64,000 nucleotides of DNA from QHXM01 sp032160705 (GTDB lineage: Bacteria; Acidobacteriota; Blastocatellia; Pyrinomonadales; Pyrinomonadaceae): positions 1 through 64,000 of the forward strand of contig JAVHVE010000037.1 of NCBI GenBank assembly GCA_032160705.1, in the 5' to 3' direction. The notes under the pieces were generated by a model. The model saw nothing but the letters and a program-made list of their open reading frames with translations, was not told the DNA's origin and did not search any database. Shown here piece by piece: positions 41,594 to 50,490 of this stretch. Position numbers and translations under genes: made by a program. The first letter of the stretch is position 1; every line of letters starts with the position of its first letter.

Positions 41594-42643
41594 CTATTGT
41601 TTGCCAACTTTGACAGGGATTTCGAGACGTTCGCCTGCGCGCATCACAACGAGATTGATAGTGCTGTAGGGAACAGCGCGTCGGATTCTCATGACAAGCT
41701 CTTGGACGGTGCGAATCGGAGTCCCGTCAAACTGAATCACAACATCCCCTTCACGCACGCCAGCAATGTCCGCCGGGTAATTCTCTGTGATGTCATCCAG
41801 GCGCACGCCAGAGTAATTTGTTCCGGGCACGGGGACAACTTCTGTATCGTCGTCGTCAAAGCCTAATCTGCCTCTGCCATCGTGGCGGTCATTGAACACC
41901 TCTTCGAGCCTGTCATTCTCCTGTTCCGAGACGGTTGTCAATTTAACCGTTTTCGTTTCGCCATCACGAACGAAGGTGACCTCAACTGTTTTCCCGACCG
42001 GCGTCTGCGTCAGCACATTGGTCAGGTCGCTTTCACTTTTGACAGGCTTGCCGTCGAAGCTCGTGATGACATCGCCGCCAACCAGCCCGGCTTTATCGGC
42101 AGCCGAACCCGGAGGCGTAATGTCTTCGATAAACGCGCCGCCCTGAGCAGTCTTGTAATGGCTGCCGAGAAAAGAGGTTGATGCGCTTGAGCTGGCGCTG
42201 TTGGGACTTCTGTTGCGTGAGCCTGAATTTTTCATGAAGCCGCCGGTCATCGAGGCAATCATGATCGGCACGATGACCCACACCATCCAGCGCGGGACGC
42301 GCTTGCACGCTCGCCCTACTCTCCAACGCCCAAGTCCGGTCGTCACAGACTTGACCGTCTGCTCGTGGATGCGTCTCGCCATCGCCTTGAATTCTTTGGC
42401 GTCGGTCGGCGATGTTCGGAATGGTACTGACCAGGCTGTCCGAGACTTTGACTTTCCGGTACGCGAAGTGTCCGGCGCTCTCTCGAAACGCACCGTCTCC
42501 GTATATTCTGCGACACCCTCGCCCAGCCGACAGCCGCACGAGCGACAGAAACGCAATTCGCGGGGCATTGACGCCTCGCAATTGGGACAGGTACTAATAC
42601 TCTGCGCGTTTGCCTGATTATCTCTGTGAGCTTCACTTTGCAT
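41594..42643 (-). CDS. Zinc-ribbon, single-TM protein with two PDZ domains
   Basis: 349 aa. An N-terminal zinc ribbon ('CPNCEASMPRELRFCRSCGC'), one TM helix ('MVWVIVPIMIASMTGGFM'), then two PDZ domains: 'AFIEDITPPGSAADKAGLVG' with 'GDVITSFDGKPVKSESDL', and 'VRLDDITENYPADIAGVREG' with 'GDVVIQFDGTPIRTVQELVM'. No protease domain, so it is a membrane-anchored peptide-binding adaptor rather than an HtrA protease. Zn-ribbon/TM/effector layout shared with 37665-38615. Confidence 0.82.
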   Translation of the reverse strand: MQSEAHRDNQANAQSISTCPNCEASMPRELRFCRSCGCRLGEGVAEYTETVRFERAPDTSRTGKSKSRTAWSVPFRTSPTDAKEFKAMARRIHEQTVKSVTTGLGRWRVGRACKRVPRWMVWVIVPIMIASMTGGFMKNSGSRNRSPNSASSSASTSFLGSHYKTAQGGAFIEDITPPGSAADKAGLVGGDVITSFDGKPVKSESDLTNVLTQTPVGKTVEVTFVRDGETKTVKLTTVSEQENDRLEEVFNDRHDGRGRLGFDDDDTEVVPVPGTNYSGVRLDDITENYPADIAGVREGDVVIQFDGTPIRTVQELVMRIRRAVPYSTINLVVMRAGERLEIPVKVGKQ

Positions 42644-42761
42644 GGTTACATTCTATCACTTGTGAAAGGGGTCGGGCGAGGGGATATCCATGATTCCCTC
42701 AGTCCCTATACGCCGACTTAAGCGTGCAGGTTGCATCTTGTTTCACGCGCCCCGGAGTGCT

Positions 42762-42790
42762 TTTACTAAAGAGCAAAAGCGCAGTATAGT
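42762..42790 (+). promoter_or_regulatory. sigma70-type promoter
   Basis: TTTACT, 17 nt, TATAGT. The start would be near 42797, 35 nt before the GTG at 42832. Confidence 0.5.
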
Positions 42791-42831
42791 AGCTCTCCGG
42801 CAACCAATCAGAGAAAGCGCGGTAAATCATA

Positions 42832-43071
42832 GTGGAAGTAACTAAAGCCCTCGCAGCCTTGCGCCCGCTCTACGGCATGGACAACGTGGAGATTGTAACA
42901 ACCGATGGCAACCGCATACGCGGCATCGTTCGCAGCATGAAGACGACACAGGCGCTGACGACGCCGAGCGTCAAGATCGAACGCGCCGACGGCGAAATCA
43001 TCAAAATCCCTTTCCTCTCCATCACAGAGATCATAGACCACAATCCATCGGCTGACGCCGCCAAGGGATAG
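42832..43071 (+). CDS. Small conserved-looking hypothetical protein
   Basis: 79 aa from a GTG. Short beta-rich sequence 'GMDNVEIVTTDGNRIRGIVR' and 'GEIIKIPFLSITEIIDHNP', like an Sm/SH3-type barrel. It has its own promoter. No family assigned with confidence. Confidence 0.55.
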   Translation: MEVTKALAALRPLYGMDNVEIVTTDGNRIRGIVRSMKTTQALTTPSVKIERADGEIIKIPFLSITEIIDHNPSADAAKG

Positions 43072-43242
43072 CGACAAAGTAGGAACACGGAGCAATTAAC
43101 TGAAAGCTTTCATCTTCGCTTCCGCGAGAGAGCGTTCCTCCTTACAGCGTTTCTTTTATCCTTGCTCTCGTTCGCCTTTCATGCTCGGTTCAATGTATAG
43201 TATGCGCTGACTGAAAGGAGCGAAAGTGCGCCTGCGAAGCGC

Positions 43243-43890
43243 ATGGGGAGCGAATATTTACGGATGATGATTGAAGATTTCGGAGCGCGTGTGGCAAGTG
43301 TCTGGGAGGGCTTGCGCTCGACAACGCGTAAGCTGGTCGAGCGAGCTTTACAATCTTCCGGCATGGCGACGACAGCGCAACCACAGCGTGGCGAGGGACG
43401 CCCTTATGATGCGAGCGCCGACTGGGAGTTGAGCCGATTGCTGGCCGCACTCGACGAACGCTCTAGCGAGGCGGGTGCTTCTTTGAATGCGGAGCAGGAG
43501 AGAGAACTGCGCCGCATGGCCGATACCACAGCCGTTGTTTTACAAAACCAGACGCAATCAGCCGAAGTCTTCGCCCAACTGGTCGCACGCGCGCATCGCC
43601 TGCGTGATTACGCGCGGATAGACCAGCTCGCGGACACGCTCGCCACACGTTTTGCTCCCAGCGAAATCTGTGAGCTTGCGCGCAGCCATAACCCAATCGT
43701 CCGCGCTCTGGCGCAGGAGACGCTGGCGCAAACTCCAACTTCCACACTTATCGGTTTGCTTGCCGACCCAATTGATGCAGAGATTGCGCGCGAGGCTCTG
43801 GAACGCCAGGCCATCGAGTATGGCTCGGAAGAAGCGCGCCGCGTCGTCCACCTCCTCGATCAGGCGGACATGGCTGAAGATGATTTATGA
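43243..43890 (+). CDS. Hypothetical helical protein
   Basis: 215 aa, nearly all helical, charged, no TM. The C-terminal half ('IVRALAQETLAQTPTSTLIG', 'DAEIAREALERQAIEYGSEE') could be a HEAT-like array. A second ATG at 43264 is possible. A TATAGT -10 lies at 43195. Not recognised. Confidence 0.6.
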   Translation: MGSEYLRMMIEDFGARVASVWEGLRSTTRKLVERALQSSGMATTAQPQRGEGRPYDASADWELSRLLAALDERSSEAGASLNAEQERELRRMADTTAVVLQNQTQSAEVFAQLVARAHRLRDYARIDQLADTLATRFAPSEICELARSHNPIVRALAQETLAQTPTSTLIGLLADPIDAEIAREALERQAIEYGSEEARRVVHLLDQADMAEDDL

Positions 43891-43972
43891 GCATTGAGCA
43901 GGAATGCTCTGGACTTGGAATCCCTCTCGCTTCTGCTGATACCTAATTGCAGAATAAAAGAAGGTCAATAAC

Positions 43973-44043
43973 GAACCACTAAATCACACGAACCGACACG
44001 AAATACAATCCTTTTCGTGCTGATTTGTGTGATTTAGTGGTTC
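43973..44043. repeat. Hairpin of the CACTAAATCACACGAA family
   Basis: GAACCACTAAATCACACGAA (from 43973) pairs with TTGTGTGATTTAGTGGTTC (to 44043) with few mismatches. It lies between convergent genes; the ispH stop (44034-44036) is in the right arm. Heptad spacing is less clear than in the other families. Confidence 0.8.
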
Positions 44044-44900
44044 ATCTCTTTTTCTTCGGCTTGACCAATCACCCGCAATCTTTCCACCACCTGTTCAATC
44101 AACCAGTTTGGCGTTGAAGCTCCGGCGGTAACGCCGACGCGGTTCACATTCGTTAGATCGTCCGGGTTAATCTCGTCTGCCGTCTCAATCAAAAAACTCT
44201 TCTCGCATTGCTCCTGGCACACAGCCAGGAGCTTGACGCTGTTTGATGAATGGCGGCCTCCGATGACGTAGAAGACTTCGACCTGACCGGCCAGCGCACG
44301 CGCCGCGTCCTGGCGGTCGCGCGTCGCAGAGCAAATCGTATTGATGACCTGCGGCTCGGTTTCCGATTTAGCCCGGACAGCCTCGGCGACCTCATGAAAC
44401 GTTTGCAGCTTAATCGTGGTTTGAGAAACGACGAGCGGGCGTCTTAAAACGGGCAGCGCGGCGACTTCGCTCGCGTCGCGCACGACATAGGTGTTATTCG
44501 GCGCGTAGCCAACGACGCCGATCATCTCCGGGTGATCCGGGTTTCCGGCCACCACGACATCGCGCCCCTCTGCGGCAGCGCGCTCGGCCAGATGTTGAAC
44601 TCTGGTGACGAAGGGGCAGGTCGCATCAATCACGTGCGCCGCGCTGCCTTCCAATTCATACTGCACCTGTGGCGTGACTCCGTGTGCGCGGATGACCGCA
44701 GTCGTGTGATGGTCGGCTTCGACGGGCGAGTTGATCGTGGTCACGCCTTTGGCTTCGAGTCGCTGCATCTCCTGCGAGTTGTGAATCAACGCGCCGAGCG
44801 AGCGAATCTGGCCGCCCTGAGAGAGCGCCTCTTCAACCATATCAACGGCGCGCTCGACACCGAAACAAAACCCGTATTCTTCGGCCAGCAAGACTTCCAT
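44034..44900 (-). CDS. ispH: 4-hydroxy-3-methylbut-2-enyl diphosphate reductase
   Basis: 288 aa from ATG 44900. Three iron-sulfur cysteines are C12 ('EYGFCFGVERA'), C95 ('IDATCPFV') and C190 ('NTICSATRDRQ'), spaced as in E. coli IspH, with conserved histidines in 'LGALIHNSQ' and 'RAHGV' and the TxxxxxE-type region 'VVSQTTIKLQTF'. It reduces HMBPP to IPP/DMAPP, the last step of the MEP pathway. The longer frame upstream to 45020 lies inside the neighbouring 93-aa gene and is rejected. Confidence 0.96.
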   Translation of the reverse strand: MEVLLAEEYGFCFGVERAVDMVEEALSQGGQIRSLGALIHNSQEMQRLEAKGVTTINSPVEADHHTTAVIRAHGVTPQVQYELEGSAAHVIDATCPFVTRVQHLAERAAAEGRDVVVAGNPDHPEMIGVVGYAPNNTYVVRDASEVAALPVLRRPLVVSQTTIKLQTFHEVAEAVRAKSETEPQVINTICSATRDRQDAARALAGQVEVFYVIGGRHSSNSVKLLAVCQEQCEKSFLIETADEINPDDLTNVNRVGVTAGASTPNWLIEQVVERLRVIGQAEEKEMNH

Positions 44901-44917
44901 TGTGCCTTTCACCTTCC

Positions 44918-45199
44918 TCAGATACCTTCGCCTGCCGTCTCGCTCGTCTCCTGCGTTGAGCGACGCTGCCGCCACTCTTCGCGCAGGCGGTCGCCGCCGG
45001 CGACACGCGCGTCTATCCATTCAATATCTTTATCAACAACGCATCGCACGCCGCTCAGGAAGCTTTTCTTGAACTCGGCAAGACGATGTGCCACGTCTTC
45101 GGGCAGGATGGCATAGGACGCATCGCCCAGATAGCGCAGCGCGTCTTTGATCGCATCCACCGTGCTGTTAGACGATTCATTTGTGCTCTGCATAATCAT
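44918..45199 (-). CDS. Hypothetical protein upstream of ispH
   Basis: 93 aa, charged and helical ('VDAIKDALRYLGDASYAILP', 'VAHRLAEFKKSFLSGVRCVV'), no TM. It ends 17 bp before ispH on the same strand, so it is likely co-transcribed. GGAGG before the ATG. No function assigned. Confidence 0.65.
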   Translation of the reverse strand: MIMQSTNESSNSTVDAIKDALRYLGDASYAILPEDVAHRLAEFKKSFLSGVRCVVDKDIEWIDARVAGGDRLREEWRQRRSTQETSETAGEGI

Positions 45200-45395
45200 T
45201 AAACCTCCGCTTGCAAAAACGCGCCTTCAGCGCTGCTGTTTACGCCTCTGATTCTAACACACCTCTTACGTCTAACTCACGTTAGTGCTAAAATCCCTGT
45301 TGCTTCGCAGTTAATTTTATGTGCTGAGGAAGAAGACCGCTCCCCTGAACGAATACCACGGGCGGTGAAGCTTAACTTACAGAATACGAATTTCG

Positions 45396-46478
45396 ATGTC
45401 CGCAACTACCGCACAAGCCATCACAGAAAATGCTCGAACGAGCGCCATCTCTTTGCGCTGGATTATCAGTGGGCGAGAGGATTTGGTCTGGTTCATCGGA
45501 TCGGTGGCTTCAAGCTACGCGCTGTTTGCGCTCTACGTCGGCGGCATTCTGCCGCTCGTCCCGATGGTCGCGATGTGGGCTATTCTGATTGACGCGCCTC
45601 ATGTCTTCGGCACATTCTCACGCACCTATTTCGACCGCGCCGAGCGGCAATCGCGTAAACGACTGCTCTGGGGATCGCTGCTGTTTTTCGTCGTCGGCCC
45701 GGTCATGGTGCTCGCGGGGCTCGGCCTTGTCTTCTTCTTCCTCGCGGCGCTCTGGGCTTACTATCATCTGGTCAAACAGCACTACGGCTTCATGGTGCTT
45801 TACAAGAAAAAGAACAACGACCTGCTGCGCGCGGACAACTTTTTAGACCGCACATTTCTACTGCTCGCTTTCTCTTACCCGTTCGTCGCCTTCGTCGCGC
45901 GTGACCCATCGGCGATGAAGCGCGTTCCCGCATCGCTGCACAACAGCATCAACGCTCTGGAAATTAGCTTGCTCGTCGCCACCATAGCTTTCGCCGTGGC
46001 GTGGCTCTTTCGACAGATTCAGCGTGCGGTGCAGGGACAATTGCTCAACGTTCCGAAATATTTGCTGCTCGCGGCGGCGATTCCGATGCACTGGGTCGTG
46101 CTCCTGACGCCGATGCCCAACAAAACAATCGCCATCGTCGCCATTCTTACGATCTATCACAACCTGCAATATCATCGCCTGATCTGGTTTCACAACCAAA
46201 AGTACAAGAGCGGTGATGAGTGCAAACAGCGCTACGGCGCAGCAGAGCTAATCAGCCGCCGCCTGCTCTATTACCTGGCCTTCGGCATCCTCTTCGGCCT
46301 CTGGTATCAACTGCCGCGCACGCTTGTCGGACGCTCCGCCGACCCGACAAGTTTGTCGCTGCCTCTGCAATTGTTCGCAGCCTTCTTCTGGGGCTACGCC
46401 TTCATTCACTACTATCTAGACTCGAAAATCTGGCGCGTGCGCCGCGACCCGTCGGTTGGCCAGGCGCTCAAACTGTAG
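45396..46478 (+). CDS. Polytopic membrane protein with histidine-rich motifs
   Basis: 360 aa with about eight TM helices. Conserved-looking His/Asp clusters lie near membrane edges: 'LIDAPHVFGTFSRTYFD', 'AYYHLVKQHYGFM', 'IYHNLQYHRLIWFHNQKY' and 'FIHYYLDSKIWRVR'. Such clusters resemble di-iron membrane enzymes (desaturases, Brp/Blh-type dioxygenases), but no full signature matches. Followed by a strong terminator. The ribosome site is weak. Confidence 0.65.
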   Translation: MSATTAQAITENARTSAISLRWIISGREDLVWFIGSVASSYALFALYVGGILPLVPMVAMWAILIDAPHVFGTFSRTYFDRAERQSRKRLLWGSLLFFVVGPVMVLAGLGLVFFFLAALWAYYHLVKQHYGFMVLYKKKNNDLLRADNFLDRTFLLLAFSYPFVAFVARDPSAMKRVPASLHNSINALEISLLVATIAFAVAWLFRQIQRAVQGQLLNVPKYLLLAAAIPMHWVVLLTPMPNKTIAIVAILTIYHNLQYHRLIWFHNQKYKSGDECKQRYGAAELISRRLLYYLAFGILFGLWYQLPRTLVGRSADPTSLSLPLQLFAAFFWGYAFIHYYLDSKIWRVRRDPSVGQALKL

Positions 46479-46511
46479 TCAGTGAAACTCGCCGGGCGCG
46501 CACTAACATGG

Positions 46512-46547
46512 AAGAGCCGCGCTTCTTGGAAGAAGCGCGGCTCTTTT
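46512..46547 (+). terminator. Rho-independent terminator between convergent genes
   Basis: AAGAGCCGCGCTTCT pairs perfectly with AGAAGCGCGGCTCTT over a 4-nt loop, followed by TTGTG. The left side preceded by few A residues makes it better on the plus strand. Confidence 0.85.
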
Positions 46548-46587
46548 GTGTAGTGTGTCCGAACGGACGTGAATAATTCAAGACGAA

Positions 46588-46896
46588 CTATTTATCTTTG
46601 TCCTTATTCGTATCGGCGACAGCCTTGAGTGCCTGGAACGTCGGTGGCCAGAGACCCACGAAGATTCCGGCCTGCTTGTTGCCGCTGAAGAAGAGCGCGA
46701 GCGAAGCGCCGATAGAACCGAGTGTCAGGATATGAAACAGGCTGACGCCCGTTGCTGACTTGGTTGATTCATCAATCGTGCGGAGCAGCGATTCCGCTGC
46801 ATCTCTGGTCGCACCGTCTTTGGTTGGGTCGGCAGCGTTGATCGAGTCCACTACGCCCCTCGCTGATTGTGTTGCCGCTGTGGCTGATTGTGACAT
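46588..46896 (-). CDS. Small membrane protein
   Basis: 102 aa. Hydrophilic N-terminus ('DPTKDGATRDAAESLLRTID'), then two hydrophobic helices ('VSLFHILTLGSIGASLALFF', 'AGIFVGLWPPTFQALKAVA') and a Lys/Asp tail. GGAAG before the ATG. No family recognised. Confidence 0.6.
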   Translation of the reverse strand: MSQSATAATQSARGVVDSINAADPTKDGATRDAAESLLRTIDESTKSATGVSLFHILTLGSIGASLALFFSGNKQAGIFVGLWPPTFQALKAVADTNKDKDK

Positions 46897-46930
46897 GTTT
46901 ACCTAACTTCCTTCCTTGTAGATTAATTGG

Positions 46931-47044
46931 TTATTTTATGCGCCCCTTCAGAAAAGCGACTCCGAAGAGCAGGAGAAGCGACGCCCCGGCGATTAAGAGG
47001 CCGCGCGTCTGTTTAGTTTCCGATTCCGTCTTCTTTTGAGTCAT
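46931..47044 (-). CDS. Very small single-TM protein
   Basis: 37 aa from ATG 47044: 'MTQKKTESETKQTRG', one TM helix ('LLIAGASLLLLFGVAFLKG') and 'RIK'. An upstream in-frame ATG at 47125 adds 27 residues of doubtful value. Probably co-transcribed with the following small membrane protein. Confidence 0.45.
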   Translation of the reverse strand: MTQKKTESETKQTRGLLIAGASLLLLFGVAFLKGRIK

Positions 47045-47475
47045 AAAGGTCACTGTTTCGAAGGCTGTTGCCAATACTGTGCCAGACCTTCGCCTGATTG
47101 TGCGCTCAACCTTGAGAAGATACATCCAAGGCGTGTCACAAACATTACTTTACCGTCCCGATTTTTTGTATGTTCGCGCATATATTGAAAATTCCCCGCA
47201 CGGAGAATCAACAACTTAACTTGATTGATTCTCAGAAAGATAAAATATTGACAAAGAGAAATTGAGCTTATAGAGTGCAGGCAATTATTGGCCTCAACGC
47301 TTGGTCTCGTTTCAGCCGCCCAGTAGTAAATTAAAGCCGCTCCTCCAGGGGGAGGCTTTCAGTTGTGATTAGGTAATGCCAGTTGCCCGAATCCAAAAGC
47401 CAGCTTCGCAATTCGTTTCTCAGCGTGAGACGCTCTCTCTGGTCAGTCCCGCTCTTTCGAGAAAGAAGGTCGGAA
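47045..47475. other. Intergenic region upstream of the multiheme cytochrome
   Basis: About 430 bp with no convincing gene. A short stem CCTCC/GGAGG sits near 47350. No clear promoter was recognised. Confidence 0.4.
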
Positions 47476-50418
47476 ATGAGAATTACGAAGATATGTGTCT
47501 TCAGCTTCTACGTTTTGGTGACCGGCATCATCCTCACGCTCAGCGCCGTCGGGCTTCTTGACCTGACCCCGCGAACTCAGGCTCAGACGATCCCCGTCGC
47601 CCTGTGCCCCCCTTGGCCGTTGCCCCTGCCGAGCAAGGTCGGGCCAGAAGCCTATCAGGCGACGTTGAACCGGTACGTGACCAACAACTGTTACCAGACC
47701 GACACGCGTTGGAAGCGTGATTCCGACTACCGCGACACAGGCTTCTTCTTCTTAGGCAAAAGCTACGGCACACACAACGCGGTCAGGGTTTACTACTCGC
47801 CGGAAATTTACGCCTGGATGCAGAAGGGTGAGCCCGAAGACAAGATTCCCGACGGGGCGACAATCATCAAGGAGATGTATCCGGCCCCGGCGCTTCAGAC
47901 GTATACGAATGCCAATCGCACCGGCCTCGCCATCATGGTCAGGGACAGCAAGGTTGCGTGGGACGGTTGGTATTGGGCTGATGGCGGGCCAACTATCAGT
48001 TACCAGTACAACTACCCGAACGCCGGATACGCCCTCTACTGCATGAACTGTCACGCTTCCACCGCCAAAACCGATCTGACCTTCTCGGCCATGAGAAACA
48101 TCACGGGCGATCCCTTAGTCTTTAACCCGACGATGCCCCCGAACCAGATAACCGTCAAACAGTCTCCGTTCCAGCGAGGCAGGGTTGGCAACATCCTGAC
48201 TGAGGGCATTCAGGGGATTAGCGCCACACCGCAGGCGACGCCACGATCTGAGCCGGGCGTTCACGAAGAAAGGGACTCGCTTCCGAGTCCAAGCGAACCT
48301 GTACCGCCAAAACTGCCGCACAGGAAGAGCATCACCAACTCCGCGATTGAGGCTTCCACCGCCGCCGTGAGCAAGATTCCCAGGCAGATGGTCATGGAGT
48401 ATCACGACACCGTCACGCAGGGGCCGCGCCCGAAGGTGCGAGATAGTTTTCTGACCTCGAACCAGTGTATCGGGTGTCACGACGCGACGCAGAACAACGC
48501 TTCGCAGCCCAATATGTATTACCCGCAAATCTACACCACGCCTCCTAAAAAAGAGACGACCGAGATAGACCTGAATCTGTCTCCTTACGGGGAGTGGCGC
48601 GCTTCCATGATGGGGCTGTCTGGACGCGACCCCATCTTCTTCTCACAGGTGGAGACGGAACTGGCGCTGCATCCTGAGCAGAAGGATAACATCGTCGGCA
48701 CATGTTTGAGTTGCCACGGCGTCATGGGTCAACGCCAGATCGTGCAGGACAACAAAGGGCCGTTCAAGCTCGAATACCTGGATCAGATAGCCTCCTGGCC
48801 TGATTCGTCAAAACCCTTTGCGAAATACGGGGCGCTGGCGCGCGACGGGGTTTCCTGCACCGTCTGCCACCGTATCTCTGCCGAGGGCCTCGGCACGGAG
48901 GCCACGTACACAGGCAAATTCAAGGTGGGGAAACCGGACGAAATCTTTGGCCCTTATGAAGACGTGGTCACGCTGCCGATGGAAAACGCCCTGGGACTGA
49001 AACCGCGTCAGACCAAAGAGAATCAGATCAGAACGTCGGCGCTGTGCGGCTCATGTCATACGGTCGTGCTGCCCATCCTGAAGGTCGGGCAGAAGTACAG
49101 CGGGAATCCCTTCGATGATCCGAAAGTGTCGAACGAGCACGAGCAGAATACCTACCTCGAATGGCTCAACAGTGTCTATCAGAACGAAAAGCCTCCGATA
49201 AACCCGGCCACCGTGCAAACCTGTCAGGATTGCCACATGCCAAACAGGTATCCGAGCAAGACGGGCAATCAACTACAGTTCAAAATCGCCAGCATCGAAG
49301 AAGACATCTTCCCGTTGGCGGACCATATCGCGGACGAAAAGGACATTCACCTGAAGGTGCGCGGCGCAGACCCGCAGCAGCCTTACTCACGCCATACCCT
49401 GTTGGGCATGAACATTTTCGCGCTGGAAATGTTCAATCAGTTCTCTGACACACTGGGCCTCGTCTCTTACGACCCGATGGCAGGCTTCTGGGGAAACCCG
49501 CCGAACGGGCTGGTGCTGGCGAAAAAGTCTGCCCTCGATCTGGCGCGTAATGAAACGGCTACGGTCGAGATTCTTTCCGTCAGCAAGAACACAAATACGC
49601 TGACAGCCAGGGTCAAGGTCACCAATCTGGCGGGGCACAAGTTCCCTTCGGGGGTGAGTTTCAGGCGGGCTTTCGTCGAATTCGCGGTCAGCGTCGGTGC
49701 AGGTGCGCCGCGCTGGGTTTCGGGCGCGACGGACGATCAGGGGATGATCGGATACCGCAACGGCACTGAATTCTTGCCACTCGTGACCGAGTCATTCAAC
49801 CCGAAAAAGAACCCGGAGCAGAAATACCAGCCCCACCACGAGGCCATCAACGACGAGAAGCAGGTGCAAATCTACGAAGAGTTGATTAAGGATACGAACT
49901 GCAACTTCACCACCAGCTTCCTGAGTCTTGCTCACCCGGTCAAAGACAACCGCCTGATGCCAAAAGGGTGGAAGTGTATTGAAAGGCCCGACGGCAAGAA
50001 AGCGAACAACCTCTCGGAGACTTGCCCCGACGCCGCTCCGCCCGGCGAAGAGCCCTGCGCTGGCACCGCACCGTTTGGCGTTTCGGACAACCCCCGAACA
50101 CATCCCAACTCTGCCGGGTATTTTGACGGCAGCGGCTCGGACATCGTGACCTACGAAGTGCCGCTCAAGGCTTTGCGGCTCAGGCCCGGACAGGAGATCA
50201 AGGTGACGGCCACGATCTACTACCAGACCATCCCGCCCTATTATCTGGAGCAGCGCCGGGACAATGCACCGACAGGCGTCTTCACGCAGTCTCTGATGTA
50301 CTATGTGAATAAATTGGACGTGACTGGCATTGACCCGAAATGGTCGCTGCTGCTCAACGAAGCCCCCGTCAAGGATTGGAAACTAATGATAACGAGTGCC
50401 TCGAAGACACTCAAATAG
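47476..50418 (+). CDS. Six-heme c-type cytochrome
   Basis: 980 aa from ATG 47476. Signal peptide 'VFSFYVLVTGIILTLSAVGL' to 'TQAQ'. Six CxxCH heme-binding motifs: C189 (CMNCH), C331 (CIGCH), C410 (CLSCH), C461 (CTVCH), C524 (CGSCH) and C583 (CQDCH). The last 350 residues lack hemes and look beta-rich ('TLTARVKVTNLAGHKFPSGV'). The heme pattern suggests a periplasmic electron-transfer or cytochrome c554/NrfA-like role. No partner oxidoreductase or CXXCK motif is seen. Sole gene of its size in the region, so possibly monocistronic. Confidence 0.9.
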   Translation: MRITKICVFSFYVLVTGIILTLSAVGLLDLTPRTQAQTIPVALCPPWPLPLPSKVGPEAYQATLNRYVTNNCYQTDTRWKRDSDYRDTGFFFLGKSYGTHNAVRVYYSPEIYAWMQKGEPEDKIPDGATIIKEMYPAPALQTYTNANRTGLAIMVRDSKVAWDGWYWADGGPTISYQYNYPNAGYALYCMNCHASTAKTDLTFSAMRNITGDPLVFNPTMPPNQITVKQSPFQRGRVGNILTEGIQGISATPQATPRSEPGVHEERDSLPSPSEPVPPKLPHRKSITNSAIEASTAAVSKIPRQMVMEYHDTVTQGPRPKVRDSFLTSNQCIGCHDATQNNASQPNMYYPQIYTTPPKKETTEIDLNLSPYGEWRASMMGLSGRDPIFFSQVETELALHPEQKDNIVGTCLSCHGVMGQRQIVQDNKGPFKLEYLDQIASWPDSSKPFAKYGALARDGVSCTVCHRISAEGLGTEATYTGKFKVGKPDEIFGPYEDVVTLPMENALGLKPRQTKENQIRTSALCGSCHTVVLPILKVGQKYSGNPFDDPKVSNEHEQNTYLEWLNSVYQNEKPPINPATVQTCQDCHMPNRYPSKTGNQLQFKIASIEEDIFPLADHIADEKDIHLKVRGADPQQPYSRHTLLGMNIFALEMFNQFSDTLGLVSYDPMAGFWGNPPNGLVLAKKSALDLARNETATVEILSVSKNTNTLTARVKVTNLAGHKFPSGVSFRRAFVEFAVSVGAGAPRWVSGATDDQGMIGYRNGTEFLPLVTESFNPKKNPEQKYQPHHEAINDEKQVQIYEELIKDTNCNFTTSFLSLAHPVKDNRLMPKGWKCIERPDGKKANNLSETCPDAAPPGEEPCAGTAPFGVSDNPRTHPNSAGYFDGSGSDIVTYEVPLKALRLRPGQEIKVTATIYYQTIPPYYLEQRRDNAPTGVFTQSLMYYVNKLDVTGIDPKWSLLLNEAPVKDWKLMITSASKTLK

Positions 50419-50490
50419 GCTGTGGAGCTAAGGACGAAGGATGGAAAGCAGAAAACAGGAGTCCAATTTACCGGAAGTTATCCGGCGCGT

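Noticed and set aside
44901..45020. Extension of ispH into the neighbouring gene
   Set aside because: The Arg-rich extension overlaps the 93-aa gene in another frame and is unlike any IspH.
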